Source of the DNA: a virus
Length of the DNA: 31,419 nt
Virus record (IMG/VR): IMGVR_UViG_3300032326_000028
Coordinates: 1 to 31,419 of that record
Strand: one strand, 5' to 3'
Position numbers and translations under genes: made by a program. Numbering within the stretch: the stretch's first letter is position 1; every line of letters begins with the position of its first letter. A model generated the notes under the pieces. It did not search any database and had not been told where the DNA came from. It saw only the letters and a program-made list of their open reading frames with translations. Of the stretch, positions 8,801 to 15,987 are shown in pieces.

Positions 8801-9167
8801 CATCTGCTTGTAAACTGAGATTAACAATGGTTGACAGTGTTACATCAACTTTACCAACAATGACACCAGTCACTGACATTGTGGCCACACTGTCTAGCAC
8901 AGCAAATGAGTTCTTCAGTATGCCCACAGTGATCACTGGGCTAAATGCTCCAGTAATTGTAATTGAGTTGTCTGTTATCTTGCCCACTAAGGCAGTTTGA
9001 CTCGCAGTGCTCTCTAAGAGAACAGTGACATCTTTAACTTTGTCAGCCACACAGTCTAGAGTAAAAGTGGCTTGATCTACAGTGGGAATGGCCACAGCAT
9101 CAGCCGTGTAGACAAAGTACCCGTCTGGTGTGTAGTAGTCATCATCAATGTAGTATAGATCTGCCAT
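5844..9167 (-). CDS. Large fibre protein with LamG-like domain and degenerate repeats
   Basis: 1107 aa. It starts MADLYYIDDDYYTPDGYFVY, an N terminus typical of phage appendage proteins. Residues about 205-340 form a LamG/concanavalin-like jelly roll (FSIAFWYYP, then WVVVTRAW, then YIDGLHIEIG), which suggests sugar binding. A second lectin-like region lies at about 490-700. The flanks (about 40-140, 385-440 and 745-960) are built of short degenerate repeats of the type ALTSTATLSA, rich in Thr, Ala and Ser, roughly 20-25 residues apart, probably forming a fibrous beta stalk. There are few Cys or Trp residues outside the lectin domains. The likely role is host recognition. Composition differs strongly from the head genes. 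Confidence 0.75.
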   Translation of the reverse strand: MADLYYIDDDYYTPDGYFVYTADAVAIPTVDQATFTLDCVADKVKDVTVLLESTASQTALVGKITDNSITITGAFSPVITVGILKNSFAVLDSVATMSVTGVIVGKVDVTLSTIVNLSLQADVLQLASATLTSTVSQSVTATEYESYISTSPTPFYATGQALINTSQTHFGSHSLFLPDSTSGAYTATAHSKFNIPSAASATQSIGEEGRFSIAFWYYPTANTSGTFDDIVSAYDNSTDEGWFVQRSGSRDIRFRISDGTTGETTTATLVLTLNDWNWVVVTRAWTSGNRGELRIAVNGTVDVTDLSNDYSSGTSNKTLYIGDNGSGNGSAVGYIDGLHIEIGVDTSTSTVPTADTTVPTAYTKLLMNWNGSWYDQSQAVVESGAAALTSAATLSAVAIRATALTAALTSTASLSASTVKIKQLAATLTCQGFILAEGLVTTNEAYLTATSTLSATIDDPYLQLIYGAGNTSGFITSTGGTVVTKNTVDNSDAPEQIDYWLSTGAHVNFWIKLDTELTSGSSVRVYTSTDGGNYINLENASGTYQLVVQSPSFDYWWKPGFTDYVKYRRTAAITVPIGDWNTIREWVNVNGRLAPGIVQSWTSTGGDAPYPEYAFDITPQWGQWQINGSEVTETRTSTSTQLGPTANGNDYTAPAYTTSSLGVVDGGKWGANTNSVSLILDQVWVKNLGAPNSTQPPATEFYNAGYQTFIAQGLTPGNYQADVWLPWRTLLDKATPSPTWDYTATNRVLYGYIKDGSAQLTSQATQSTVARKIVGASATLTTTFTQSTSAIRQFGPITPIIAASFTQTTNAVKTARVSRALTSTATTTAQAQRVLVSQAALTSVASLTATAKRFRGITDTLTAVATQTATILRIKTSAVATEAIFTELTAAAKTGRTLVSIATTASLTVDAVKTTVVPIFLNSTASVSAAFLKQPQPREYSAALVAQATTVAAPIAFSGSLNNQMPVVVTMTTQARVDFVNGAVLTSQAEIVANAVAGKLAIVNATSTSTMTVNTLNSRIRPGSSAMSALDFLIAIGTKVTLDPYYQLVVQRETNIKKISQETAILTVDSESRVNTVLIDTTTIIVPTETSIWRIPFSPTVGSRRVQ

Positions 9168-9185
9168 TAGAATCTCTGTTAATAA

Positions 9186-9464
9186 TTATTTCAGCAAGTA
9201 TTGAGCTACTATGCCCGCAGCAGTGGCAATGCCAATTACATACCAACGCCAATTTTCCAAACTGGTGATGCGAACATTCTGCTCTTTGTGGGAGTTGTTT
9301 TCATCATCGCGCAATGATTGAATTTGAAATAAAATCAATTCACGTGTTTTGTGTAAGCAGGCATGAACTTCTTTTATGTCATGCCTAACTTCATCAAGTT
9401 TCGTACTGATGGCATCTACTTGTGTTTCCAGCACAGCAACTCTTGAGTTTAGTGTTTCTTTCAT
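9186..9464 (-). CDS. Holin-like protein: coiled coil plus C-terminal membrane segment
   Basis: 92 aa. Residues 1-70 form an amphipathic coiled coil with heptad spacing (VAVLETQVDAISTKLDEV, then a second helix). Residues 74-90 (WYVIGIATAAGIVAQYL) form one transmembrane segment with a Lys at the end. This layout matches XhlA/haemolysin-type phage membrane proteins that assist lysis. It lies in the fibre block with TAATG coupling to the upstream gene. No endolysin is recognisable nearby or elsewhere, so the lysis role is inferred. A membrane anchor with another role is possible. Confidence 0.55.
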   Translation of the reverse strand: MKETLNSRVAVLETQVDAISTKLDEVRHDIKEVHACLHKTRELILFQIQSLRDDENNSHKEQNVRITSLENWRWYVIGIATAAGIVAQYLLK

Positions 9465-10285
9465 TATGCTAGATACCTTATGATTACAATGCCACTGCCG
9501 CCATTTTTACCATTAAATGATGAGCCAGCAGCTTGGTTGGCTCCGCCTCCACCGCCACCACCTGTATTGGCAGTGCCCGCAGTTCCAGCGACTTCCCAAG
9601 TTGATCCACGTCCGCCACCACCTGCGCCACCTTGACCAAAACTGTTAGCACCAGAGTTATAGCCTTTACCGCCACCGCCGCCATATGTCACAGCACTTGA
9701 AGTAAAACTTACACTTAGGCCATCACGTCCATTGGCAGTGCCTGGTACAGCACTATTGGCAGCACTGCCACCGCCTCCTGCTGCTCCACTTGTAGAAACT
9801 GTACCACCATCTCCAGCGAGACTTCTCAATGCTCCACTAGTTTGACCGCTTGATCCGCCACTGCCGCCACCTTGTGCGGTATAAGTTAGGCCAGTTGAAT
9901 CTCCACCATTTGTGCCTTGAATACTAGTTGTTGAAGTGGCTACACCACCAGCACCAACTACAATACTGTAAGTTTGAGCAGTAACTGTGACAGCAGTTTG
10001 TGTTCGTGCTTCACCACCTCCACCACCACCTCCAGGAGTAGCATCACTGGCACTACTACCACCACTACCGCCGCCACCAACTAGAAGAATATCAACTGAT
10101 CCGCCTGTGCTTACTACAAAATTACCTGATGCGGTAAAAGTATGAACTTTGTAACTGACACCACCTATTGTTTGAGTGGTTACGGTTCCACCTGTGGCCA
10201 CAGGATTGCCACCACCACCGCCAGGGGCATTGCCACCACCAGCTGCCACAGCTCTAACAGCACTACGACCAAATGCGGTTGGCAT
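9464..10285 (-). CDS. Glycine-rich adhesin-like tail protein
   Basis: 273 aa with many runs of 4 to 8 glycines. The N terminus has a short helix (FGRSAVRAVAAGGG). Residues about 40-75 (YKVHTFTASGNFVVSTGG, then VDILLVGGGG) and the C-terminal GGSGIVIIRY are the signature of the phage glycine-rich domain, in which polyglycine-II helices pack into a sandwich, as in tip adhesins such as T-even gp38-type proteins. It would sit at a fibre tip and touch the host receptor. It is coupled by TAATG both to the 731-aa fibre gene upstream and to the holin-like gene downstream. Confidence 0.7.
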   Translation of the reverse strand: MPTAFGRSAVRAVAAGGGNAPGGGGGNPVATGGTVTTQTIGGVSYKVHTFTASGNFVVSTGGSVDILLVGGGGSGGSSASDATPGGGGGGGEARTQTAVTVTAQTYSIVVGAGGVATSTTSIQGTNGGDSTGLTYTAQGGGSGGSSGQTSGALRSLAGDGGTVSTSGAAGGGGSAANSAVPGTANGRDGLSVSFTSSAVTYGGGGGKGYNSGANSFGQGGAGGGGRGSTWEVAGTAGTANTGGGGGGGANQAAGSSFNGKNGGSGIVIIRYLA

Positions 10286-12480
10286 TATGCGTAGCCCTTG
10301 CTTAAACTGGCCCAGTAGTTGGTGCCATCATAGGTCACACTCAGTATATCTACTGCGTTAGCTGCTGTGCTCAGTGTCTTACTGGCACCAGCAAACTTCA
10401 TAGTTGAAGTTAGTGTGTATGGACCACCACTTGCTGGCTGAGTAATAATCATGGTAATTGTTTCACCAGCAATAGGTGTGCTAAATGCGTTGAAAGTTAT
10501 GTTGCCTGTTAGTGTGATTGACTGTATGGTGCCAAGAGCAGCATCAGGAGTGATGGTGCCAGTAGTTGAGCCAGCAGTGTAAACATATTCAATAGGCACA
10601 ATGTTGGTCACTACAGTTTTGCCTGTGCCGTTTGGCGTAACAGTGATGTCAGCATTACTACCTTGCGTGATCACAATACTGCCACTATTGGTTCCACTGT
10701 TGGTGTTGATTGTCAAATTACCAGTGCCATTAGTTGTCAGTGTATAGGCTGTATTGGTGTTGCCCCAAACAGTTGTGCCTGAACCAATCGTAGCATAACT
10801 TACTGTAGTTGTAAATCCATCTGGGCTACCACGCAATTCAAATGAAGGATTAGTGCTAGGACCAGCATAACGACCAATCCAACGACCAAACGTTCTATTA
10901 ACAGCGGCACTATCACGCACACTAAACGAATAGACAGCAGGCTCATCAGTCATGGCTGCTATGAGAATATCAGTGCGTTGTTTTTGTGCTGTGATACTAT
11001 GTCTCTGATCACTAGCACTGGCTGTGGCCTGATGGCGGCCTGTAACAGCACTATTGTTGTCGCCAAAACTGCCAATAATAATTTGAGGACTTAATGACGC
11101 AATAACACCTGTGCCATTACAGGCCAGGGTCATTTGACCATTAACACCTTGAGCAATGGTAATTGATCCAGTATTAGTGCCATTGTTGGTGCTTAATGTA
11201 AGATTACCAGTGCCAAATGTAGTAATGTTGGCAGTGGTATTCTGATCACCAATACGTAATGTGTCAGCAACTACAAATACGTCACCAGTTCCATTAGGTT
11301 CTAGTGTGATGTTGCCGTTGGCTCCACTGTTGATAGCAATGTAACCAGTGGTGCTGTTGTTGTTTGTGGATATACGCAGGCCACCACTACCATTGGTAGT
11401 AAGAACGGCTTCACTACCACTGTCACCAATACGCACAGTGTCAGCATCTAATCTGATATCACCAGTGCCATCTGTAGTAATTGTCACGTGTCCGTTGGTA
11501 GTGCCGTCTACCAACACACTGGCATTGCCACTCACCAAGGTAAAATTGGTTTGTCCGCTTAGAACACCTGCGCCACTAAAGTTAATTTGGTTATCACCAG
11601 CACTAATTTCTACATATTGTGCGCCGCTGACACTACGCACCTTAAAGGCGTCGCCACCTATCACAGCATCACTGGTCACTTGAATGCCGCCTGTCATGTT
11701 GACATACTTGTTAAAGTTCCAACTGTCAGTAGCACTGGCATAAGTGATTGTGGCTGCTGTTGTAGGACCTTCAAGTGTGATACCACCACCGTTGGCAGCA
11801 GCCGCATTAGCAGCACCTTTGGCTATGGTAATGTTGATGTCATCTACATCCAGTGTAGTTGAGTTGACAGTTGTGGTTGTACCATCTATTTGTAAGTCAC
11901 CACTAATAACAACCTTGCCAGTGCCATTGGGAGCAAGTGTAATATTGCCATTAACTCCATCAGCAATAGTAATGCTGCCACTGTTGGTACCACTGTGAGT
12001 ATCTAGTGTAAGATCACCTGTGCCTTTGGTAGTGATCTTGGCATTGGTGTTGTTGATACCCACACGAGTTTCACTAGTTTCAAAATGAACTTTACCTGTA
12101 CCTGAGGGCACTACAGTGATGTCATTGTCTAATCCATCCTGGATGGTGATCACACCGCTGTTGGTGCCGCCATTAGTGCTTAGGATTAAATCACCTGTGC
12201 CATTGGTAGTAATTGTGGCGTTGGCATTTGAATCACCTACACGCACAGTGTCTGCTGACAGCAAGACATCGCCAGTACCATTAGGTGCTAGCTCAATTGC
12301 GCCATTGGTAGTGCTAGTTGTAATAATATTAGCTTGAACGTCAAGATTGCCGCCCAGCTGTGGAGTTGTATCTTCAACAATGTTCTGAAGTTTATCGTTG
12401 TTTAAGTTGGTGAAGTTGGCATCACCCTCAGTCCATGTAAGGGCTGAACCTTTACCCGCTCTTGTAACTATTGTTGACAT
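10285..12480 (-). CDS. Repeat-built tail fibre protein (long paralogue)
   Basis: 731 aa with a good ribosome site (AAGGAG). The N-terminal motif KGSALTWTEGDANFTNL is a common phage fibre start and is shared with the 337-aa gene upstream. The body holds about five copies of a roughly 60-residue repeat (VRVGD, TTNGTGDLxLSTN, GTNSGxITI, NGxITLxPNGTG), predicted as a triple-stranded beta fibre. A segment with TLDVDDINITIAKGAA (about 205-260), known from marine phage fibres, lies inside the repeats. Residues about 480-580 form a distinct non-repeat domain, and the C terminus is another beta domain (YTLTSTMKFAGASKTLS). The likely role is a side or tip fibre for host binding. Confidence 0.75.
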   Translation of the reverse strand: MSTIVTRAGKGSALTWTEGDANFTNLNNDKLQNIVEDTTPQLGGNLDVQANIITTSTTNGAIELAPNGTGDVLLSADTVRVGDSNANATITTNGTGDLILSTNGGTNSGVITIQDGLDNDITVVPSGTGKVHFETSETRVGINNTNAKITTKGTGDLTLDTHSGTNSGSITIADGVNGNITLAPNGTGKVVISGDLQIDGTTTTVNSTTLDVDDINITIAKGAANAAAANGGGITLEGPTTAATITYASATDSWNFNKYVNMTGGIQVTSDAVIGGDAFKVRSVSGAQYVEISAGDNQINFSGAGVLSGQTNFTLVSGNASVLVDGTTNGHVTITTDGTGDIRLDADTVRIGDSGSEAVLTTNGSGGLRISTNNNSTTGYIAINSGANGNITLEPNGTGDVFVVADTLRIGDQNTTANITTFGTGNLTLSTNNGTNTGSITIAQGVNGQMTLACNGTGVIASLSPQIIIGSFGDNNSAVTGRHQATASASDQRHSITAQKQRTDILIAAMTDEPAVYSFSVRDSAAVNRTFGRWIGRYAGPSTNPSFELRGSPDGFTTTVSYATIGSGTTVWGNTNTAYTLTTNGTGNLTINTNSGTNSGSIVITQGSNADITVTPNGTGKTVVTNIVPIEYVYTAGSTTGTITPDAALGTIQSITLTGNITFNAFSTPIAGETITMIITQPASGGPYTLTSTMKFAGASKTLSTAANAVDILSVTYDGTNYWASLSKGYA

Positions 12481-12538
12481 TGTGTCTCCTTGAATGTAAA
12501 AGAGGGCTAGGCTGTAACACCTGCCCCCGTGCCTGCTA

Positions 12539-12961
12539 TTAGGCTAGACTAACTGTTAAGTTACCTGAAGTCACTTGGAATGTGTCTCCAGTTTCAATAG
12601 TCTTACTAGTTGTAACAGCACCCCAGAATAATACGTTGCCTGCTCCAGCAGTTGCGCCGTCCATGACTGCCACGTGAGTGATAGTGCCCCAGTTGGCTGT
12701 GGCTGCGTCAAAAGTCACTGTGGCATCAGTACTACTAGTACCGCTTGAAGCTGCGCCAAAGCTCAAAACCTTGCGAGCGTAAGCACTGCCACTAGTTGAA
12801 ACTTCATCAGTTAGAGTACCTGCTTCCAAGTTGGTTGCGGCATTGCCTGATGTATTAATGAATAATGCCAAGTACAAACTTGTACCTGGTGTTGTGTATG
12901 CTGTGTTATTTAAAACGTGATCTAAGAGTTTATTCTCTAAGTAATTACTTGCTGCTGACAT
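12539..12961 (-). CDS. Small tail-fibre-associated structural protein
   Basis: 140 aa. It begins MSAASNYLENKLLDHVLNN and has SAYARKVLSF (about 69-78), NWGTITHVAVMDGATAG and a C-terminal GDTFQVTSGNLTVSLA. This pattern belongs to a widespread phage structural family usually found beside fibre genes. It has a good ribosome site (AAGGAGA) inside an 85-base leader. The leader also holds the palindrome CTTATATAAG, but no clear -35 box. It lies between the two fibre paralogues. It probably forms part of the fibre or its attachment; no enzymatic residues are seen. Confidence 0.65.
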   Translation of the reverse strand: MSAASNYLENKLLDHVLNNTAYTTPGTSLYLALFINTSGNAATNLEAGTLTDEVSTSGSAYARKVLSFGAASSGTSSTDATVTFDAATANWGTITHVAVMDGATAGAGNVLFWGAVTTSKTIETGDTFQVTSGNLTVSLA

Positions 12962-13046
12962 GTAAATGTCTCCTTATATAAGTTTGTTGGATTGCGAGTC
13001 GCATGTGTATTTAACAAGCACTGAGCAAACCGCCTAGTAAATGCCA

Positions 13047-14060
13047 TTATTGGAACAAGGGAATGTAATAATAGCTGCCTCCAATGTCTACTTTGAGCCA
13101 TGAAACTGGTGTCATCAGCATGTCTTCATAATAGCCATTTTCAAATGTTGTGGGTGTACCTGATGTTGCTGCCACTGCTACAGGACCATTTAGGTTGATA
13201 ATACCAGTGCCGCTGGGTGTCATTGACACATTGCCAGCTGTGCTACTAGCTTGTACAGTGATTTGTGCGCCAGTATTGCTGTTGGGTCTAATGGTAATGC
13301 CACCAGTACCAGGTGTTGTGATCAGGCTACTGCTAGAACCTGTGCTTATGTTAACAGTGGTTGCTTCCAACTTGATCTGCCCACTGCCATCTGGGTTTAG
13401 TACAATGTTGCCATTGGCTCCTGTTTCCACAGTGACAGTGCCCACATAACTGGCACCAGGAGTAGTATCCAGCACACCCAATACAAGATCTTCACCTTCT
13501 AGAGCAAGTACTTGTGCTGCTGCTGTGCTGCCCACACGCACAGTATCACTTTTCAAGAAGATATCGCTAACACCTGTGGCTTCAATGACAATATCGCCCG
13601 TGTCATTGGTAATTTTAAAATCGTTTAGATCTAAGTTACCGCCCAATTGTGGTGTAGTATCACTGATTAATTCGCCGCCACCTGTGCTGGCAAATGTGAT
13701 AGTGTCAGTGGTGGCATTAGTGGTTATGGTGATATTGCTGCCAGCCACTAGAGTAAGAGTATCGCTGGCTGCGTCCGCACTTACTGTGCTTTGTCCACTG
13801 ACAGCAATATTCTGAAATATGTTTTGACTTTCTGTTGTGCTTAAGGTCACAGTCTTGGCAGTGTTGTCACCTGACAGCACAATGCCTGTGCCTGCTACCA
13901 ATGTGATCGTGCCGTTTAGATCACTCACAACACTAGTTCCGCCAGTGCCTGCTTGTAAAGTCACAGTGGCATCACGAAGATTCTGAAAGTTAGTGTCTAA
14001 TTCACTATAGGTAAGAGGCGTACCTTTGACTTGTCTCTTCGTGATTGCTGGCTTGGTCAT
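13047..14060 (-). CDS. Repeat-built tail fibre protein (short paralogue)
   Basis: 337 aa. The N terminus has KGTPLTYSELDTNFQNL, the same attachment-type motif as the 731-aa protein, and later SDTTPQLGGNLDLND, which is also shared. The middle carries shorter and more divergent versions of the NGTG/ITL repeat (NGNIVLNPDGSGQIKL, then STAGNVSMTPSGTGIINL). The C-terminal 45 residues (GYYEDMLMTPVSWLKVDIGG and onwards) are unlike the long paralogue and may be the receptor-binding or trimerisation tip. The start overlaps the upstream gene as ATGA. The two proteins probably arose by duplication and could share one attachment site on the virion. Confidence 0.7.
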   Translation of the reverse strand: MTKPAITKRQVKGTPLTYSELDTNFQNLRDATVTLQAGTGGTSVVSDLNGTITLVAGTGIVLSGDNTAKTVTLSTTESQNIFQNIAVSGQSTVSADAASDTLTLVAGSNITITTNATTDTITFASTGGGELISDTTPQLGGNLDLNDFKITNDTGDIVIEATGVSDIFLKSDTVRVGSTAAAQVLALEGEDLVLGVLDTTPGASYVGTVTVETGANGNIVLNPDGSGQIKLEATTVNISTGSSSSLITTPGTGGITIRPNSNTGAQITVQASSTAGNVSMTPSGTGIINLNGPVAVAATSGTPTTFENGYYEDMLMTPVSWLKVDIGGSYYYIPLFQ

Positions 14061-14260
14061 TTAGGATCCTTTTGATTATTTAATACCAAGGCCAATAAGT
14101 CACGTCGTAATAGCACAATTTGTTCATTTATGAGATTCTGTTGCTGTATCAAGAGATCTATTACTGCTTGATCTTGAGCTGCTCTTGTCTGTAGCTGTAT
14201 CATGCTGGCATGTAGTGTGGTCAACACTTCCCATGGGTCAAATTCGTGAAACTTATTCAT
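14057..14260 (-). CDS. Small coiled-coil protein, unknown
   Basis: 67 aa from the ATG at 14260, which overlaps the upstream stop by 8 bases. An in-frame GTG at 14296 would give 79 aa but overlaps much further. Residues 15-60 form a leucine/glutamine-rich amphipathic helix (HASMIQLQTRAAQDQAVIDL, then IQQQNLINEQIVLLRRDLL), so an oligomeric coiled coil is likely. No membrane segment is present. Its place just before a fibre gene, to which it is coupled by ATGA, suggests a fibre chaperone or structural partner. I do not recognise the family. Confidence 0.55.
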   Translation of the reverse strand: MNKFHEFDPWEVLTTLHASMIQLQTRAAQDQAVIDLLIQQQNLINEQIVLLRRDLLALVLNNQKDPK

Positions 14261-14615
14261 CTTGTTTGCTCTTGTAGGGACCACGTGTTTCGCCACGACG
14301 TTTAATGCCCTGTCTGCGATATTGTTCCAGTCTTGTGATCAATTCGCAGTTCTTTAGGCTCCATGGCTTGTCACCGTCTTTGCGTGTCAGTGCTAGATCA
14401 TAGTTGCCACGGCCACGGCTGTGCCAAGCATCACCCTCCCATATTGATTGCCAAGCAGGCCAATCAAGTTCATATGCTTCGCCACGATAAGCGGCCTGTG
14501 CCTTGTGTTTAAGCCAAGCATAATACTTCTGATGATCAAGGTAATTAGGCCCACTCTTCCAATGTTGTGGATGATGTCTAACGGGTCCAAGAGGTGCGTA
14601 GGTGTTTGCTGCCAT
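14253..14615 (-). CDS. Unknown basic protein with HNH/AP2-like motif fragment
   Basis: 120 aa, rich in Trp, His, Arg and Tyr. Residues 71-101 (NYDLALTRKDGDKPWSLKNC followed by ELITRLEQYRR) resemble the segment of HNH/AP2-type phage nucleases that reads LDRID-x-Gly-x-Y/W-x-x-N-C-x-W-x-T-x-x-x-Q, but the usual catalytic His-His-Asn set is not evident. The C terminus is strongly basic (GIKRRGETRGPYKSKQ). DNA binding is plausible and nuclease activity is doubtful. It follows the 101-aa gene after 8 bases. Confidence 0.5.
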   Translation of the reverse strand: MAANTYAPLGPVRHHPQHWKSGPNYLDHQKYYAWLKHKAQAAYRGEAYELDWPAWQSIWEGDAWHSRGRGNYDLALTRKDGDKPWSLKNCELITRLEQYRRQGIKRRGETRGPYKSKQDE

Positions 14616-14623
14616 AAAGATAT

Positions 14624-14929
14624 TTATGCCTCGTCTTCTAGTTCGTCTTGATCAAGATCCTCATACACTGGCTCACCCTTGCTGCCGCGTGTTTTACGCT
14701 GTCCCATATTGGTCAAGGTCAGGGTCAGCAGTTGTTCATCTGTGTACCATGAAGGCATGCCATCAGGAGTGACATCCAGTAGAGTCATACTGGGATTCTG
14801 TAGTAGCAAGTCTTTGACCTTGCTGAGTTGTGTAAAGTCCTGCCATGTGATGTCATCGCTTACTGGTAAGTCTAGACTTTCTTCCAGCATGATGCCAGAG
14901 TCATTTATTAGTGTTAAGTGGTATCTCAT
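14624..14929 (-). CDS. Small acidic protein, unknown
   Basis: 101 aa. The N-terminal half has alternating hydrophobic residues suggesting beta strands (MRYHLTLINDSGIMLEESL), followed by helices containing DFTQLSKVKDLLLQ. The C-terminal 20 residues are highly acidic (PVYEDLDQDELEDEA). No ribosome site is clear, but the ATG at 14929 lies inside the end of the small upstream gene, so coupled translation is likely. I do not recognise a family, and no catalytic or membrane signature is seen. Confidence 0.5.
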   Translation of the reverse strand: MRYHLTLINDSGIMLEESLDLPVSDDITWQDFTQLSKVKDLLLQNPSMTLLDVTPDGMPSWYTDEQLLTLTLTNMGQRKTRGSKGEPVYEDLDQDELEDEA

Positions 14930-15065
14930 TTAATCTTTGTTGCCATTTGGTTAGTTCTTGTTTAGCATCCTTGTATCCCTCACGATACTTTTGGCAGATG
15001 CTCTTGTAATATTCTATATTACATTCAATTGCTCTTTTGCTTAACGTGGGTTTGGGATCAATCAT
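14901..15065 (-). CDS. Small Lys/Glu-rich helical protein, unknown
   Basis: A 54-aa frame starting MIDPKPTLSKRAIECNIEYY and running through KYREGYKDAKQELTKWQQRL. Its ATG overlaps the lipoprotein stop as ATGA, the commonest junction in this genome, and its 3' end overlaps the next gene by 29 bases. The composition is that of a single amphipathic helix. There is no signal peptide or membrane segment, so it is not an obvious inner-membrane spanin. Without it the region would be a 132-base gap in an otherwise packed operon, which supports it being real. Confidence 0.5.
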   Translation of the reverse strand: MIDPKPTLSKRAIECNIEYYKSICQKYREGYKDAKQELTKWQQRLNEIPLNTNK

Positions 15066-15301
15066 CGTGTTCTGCTCACTTGGTTAAATGTTGTTGTTGA
15101 GCCGTTGCTTATCAGTTGAAAACTGCCTCTGTTGGTGTGTATGGTACTGGCACGGATGCCATGCCCACCTGGAGTAGAGGTTGAGCCCGTGTAGCTGGCG
15201 CTGCGGCCTATATTTTGTTGTTCAAACACTAGGCTATCAGTGTGAGTGCCAGCACAGCCCGTTAGGGCTATGGCCATTGTGATTAAGATTAGTTTTGCCA
15301 T
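15062..15301 (-). CDS. Small phage lipoprotein
   Basis: 79 aa. A short signal (MAKLILITMAIALTGC) ends in the lipobox LTGC with Cys16 as the lipidation site, followed by a polar, Ser/Thr/Gly-rich mature chain of 64 residues. It is the first gene after the promoter at 15336-15364, with an AAAGG ribosome site. Candidates are an outer-membrane spanin subunit or a superinfection-exclusion lipoprotein. No proline-rich stretch typical of Rz1 is present and no obvious Rz partner follows. Lipidation implies a Gram-negative or at least diderm-like host, but this is inference. Confidence 0.6.
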   Translation of the reverse strand: MAKLILITMAIALTGCAGTHTDSLVFEQQNIGRSASYTGSTSTPGGHGIRASTIHTNRGSFQLISNGSTTTFNQVSRTR

Positions 15302-15335
15302 TTTGAACCTTTCAAGTTCTGTTGTTGATGTGTTT

Positions 15336-15364
15336 ATTATATATTTAAGTCAATACATAGTCAA
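15336..15364 (-). promoter_or_regulatory. Sigma-70 promoter for the fibre/head operon
   Basis: On the minus strand TTGACT (15359-15364) is separated by exactly 17 bases from TATAAT (15336-15341). Transcription would start near 15329, about 28 bases before the lipoprotein ATG. It lies in the 84-base gap after the small-terminase-like gene and is the only strong promoter seen between there and the capsid terminator. Confidence 0.75.
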
Positions 15365-15385
15365 CACCTTTTGAGCAGACGGGGC

Positions 15386-15865
15386 TTATTCTTCTTCACT
15401 CCATGGTAAAGGAGCGTTGGCATCATTATTTTGATTTGGTGTATCACTCATTCCTAACAAATTCTTAGCCAAAAAGATTTGTAGAGCAGCGTTGCCGCCT
15501 AGAGCATTTTTAATCATGGCACGTCTAAGAGTGTGCTTAAGGTCCTCGCGGCCTTTTTGTATTATATCAGTAAAATTATAACGTAGAGTGTCATCATTGA
15601 TATCAAACCAACGAGCAATTTCTCTATCATCACAACCAATAGCGGCCAGTTTGTAAACATCTTGAGGACTGACAACTTTACGGCGCAAACCGCGGCCAAC
15701 TTCAAAACCCAAGACCTCCACAGCTACCAATCGTTTGGGCTTTGGGCCAGTCTTTGAATCAGGCTGCGCTTGAGGTTCTTGATAGGCTATTACATCATAC
15801 TCACTCAAGGGTAAGTCTGGTAAATCTTCATGGTCAAAGCCATCAATATCTATATCATTGTTCAT
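15386..15865 (-). CDS. Terminase small subunit-like protein
   Basis: 159 aa. After an acidic N terminus and a basic linker (GPKPKRL), residues 66-97 form a helix-turn-helix (SPQDVYKLAAIGCDDREIAR, then WFDINDDTLRYNF), followed by a long helix and KNALGGNAALQIFLAKNLLGM (119-139), a hallmark of small terminase subunits and related packaging DNA-binding proteins. The acidic C terminus (LPWSEEE) may contact the large subunit. It ends the first transcription unit, after the polymerase-like gene, and lies about 10 kb from terL, which is unusual. A replication-initiator or regulator role cannot be excluded. Confidence 0.7.
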   Translation of the reverse strand: MNNDIDIDGFDHEDLPDLPLSEYDVIAYQEPQAQPDSKTGPKPKRLVAVEVLGFEVGRGLRRKVVSPQDVYKLAAIGCDDREIARWFDINDDTLRYNFTDIIQKGREDLKHTLRRAMIKNALGGNAALQIFLAKNLLGMSDTPNQNNDANAPLPWSEEE

Positions 15866-15987
15866 AACAATATTTAAGTGCTGCCAGCGAAATTTGGTTG
15901 TTTATTGAGTTTTTAGTGAGAACCGCAATACTATAATGCTTGTGTGTGTGCTGTGTATTACAAGAGCAAATAGATCCTACATATCTC

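Noticed and set aside
6319-9000. Several plus-strand frames opposite the long fibre gene
   Set aside because: They are low-complexity Val/Ala/Thr translations that mirror the repeat codons of the fibre gene on the other strand.
10285-12480. CRISPR-like or satellite repeat array
   Set aside because: The repetition is at protein level inside one open reading frame, with divergent DNA and no spacers.
15930-15963. Weak promoter-like sequence before the small-terminase-like gene (TTGTAA with CATTAT or TATAGT on minus)
   Set aside because: The spacing is 19 or 22 bases and no -35 box is convincing. The upstream operon promoter is sufficient.
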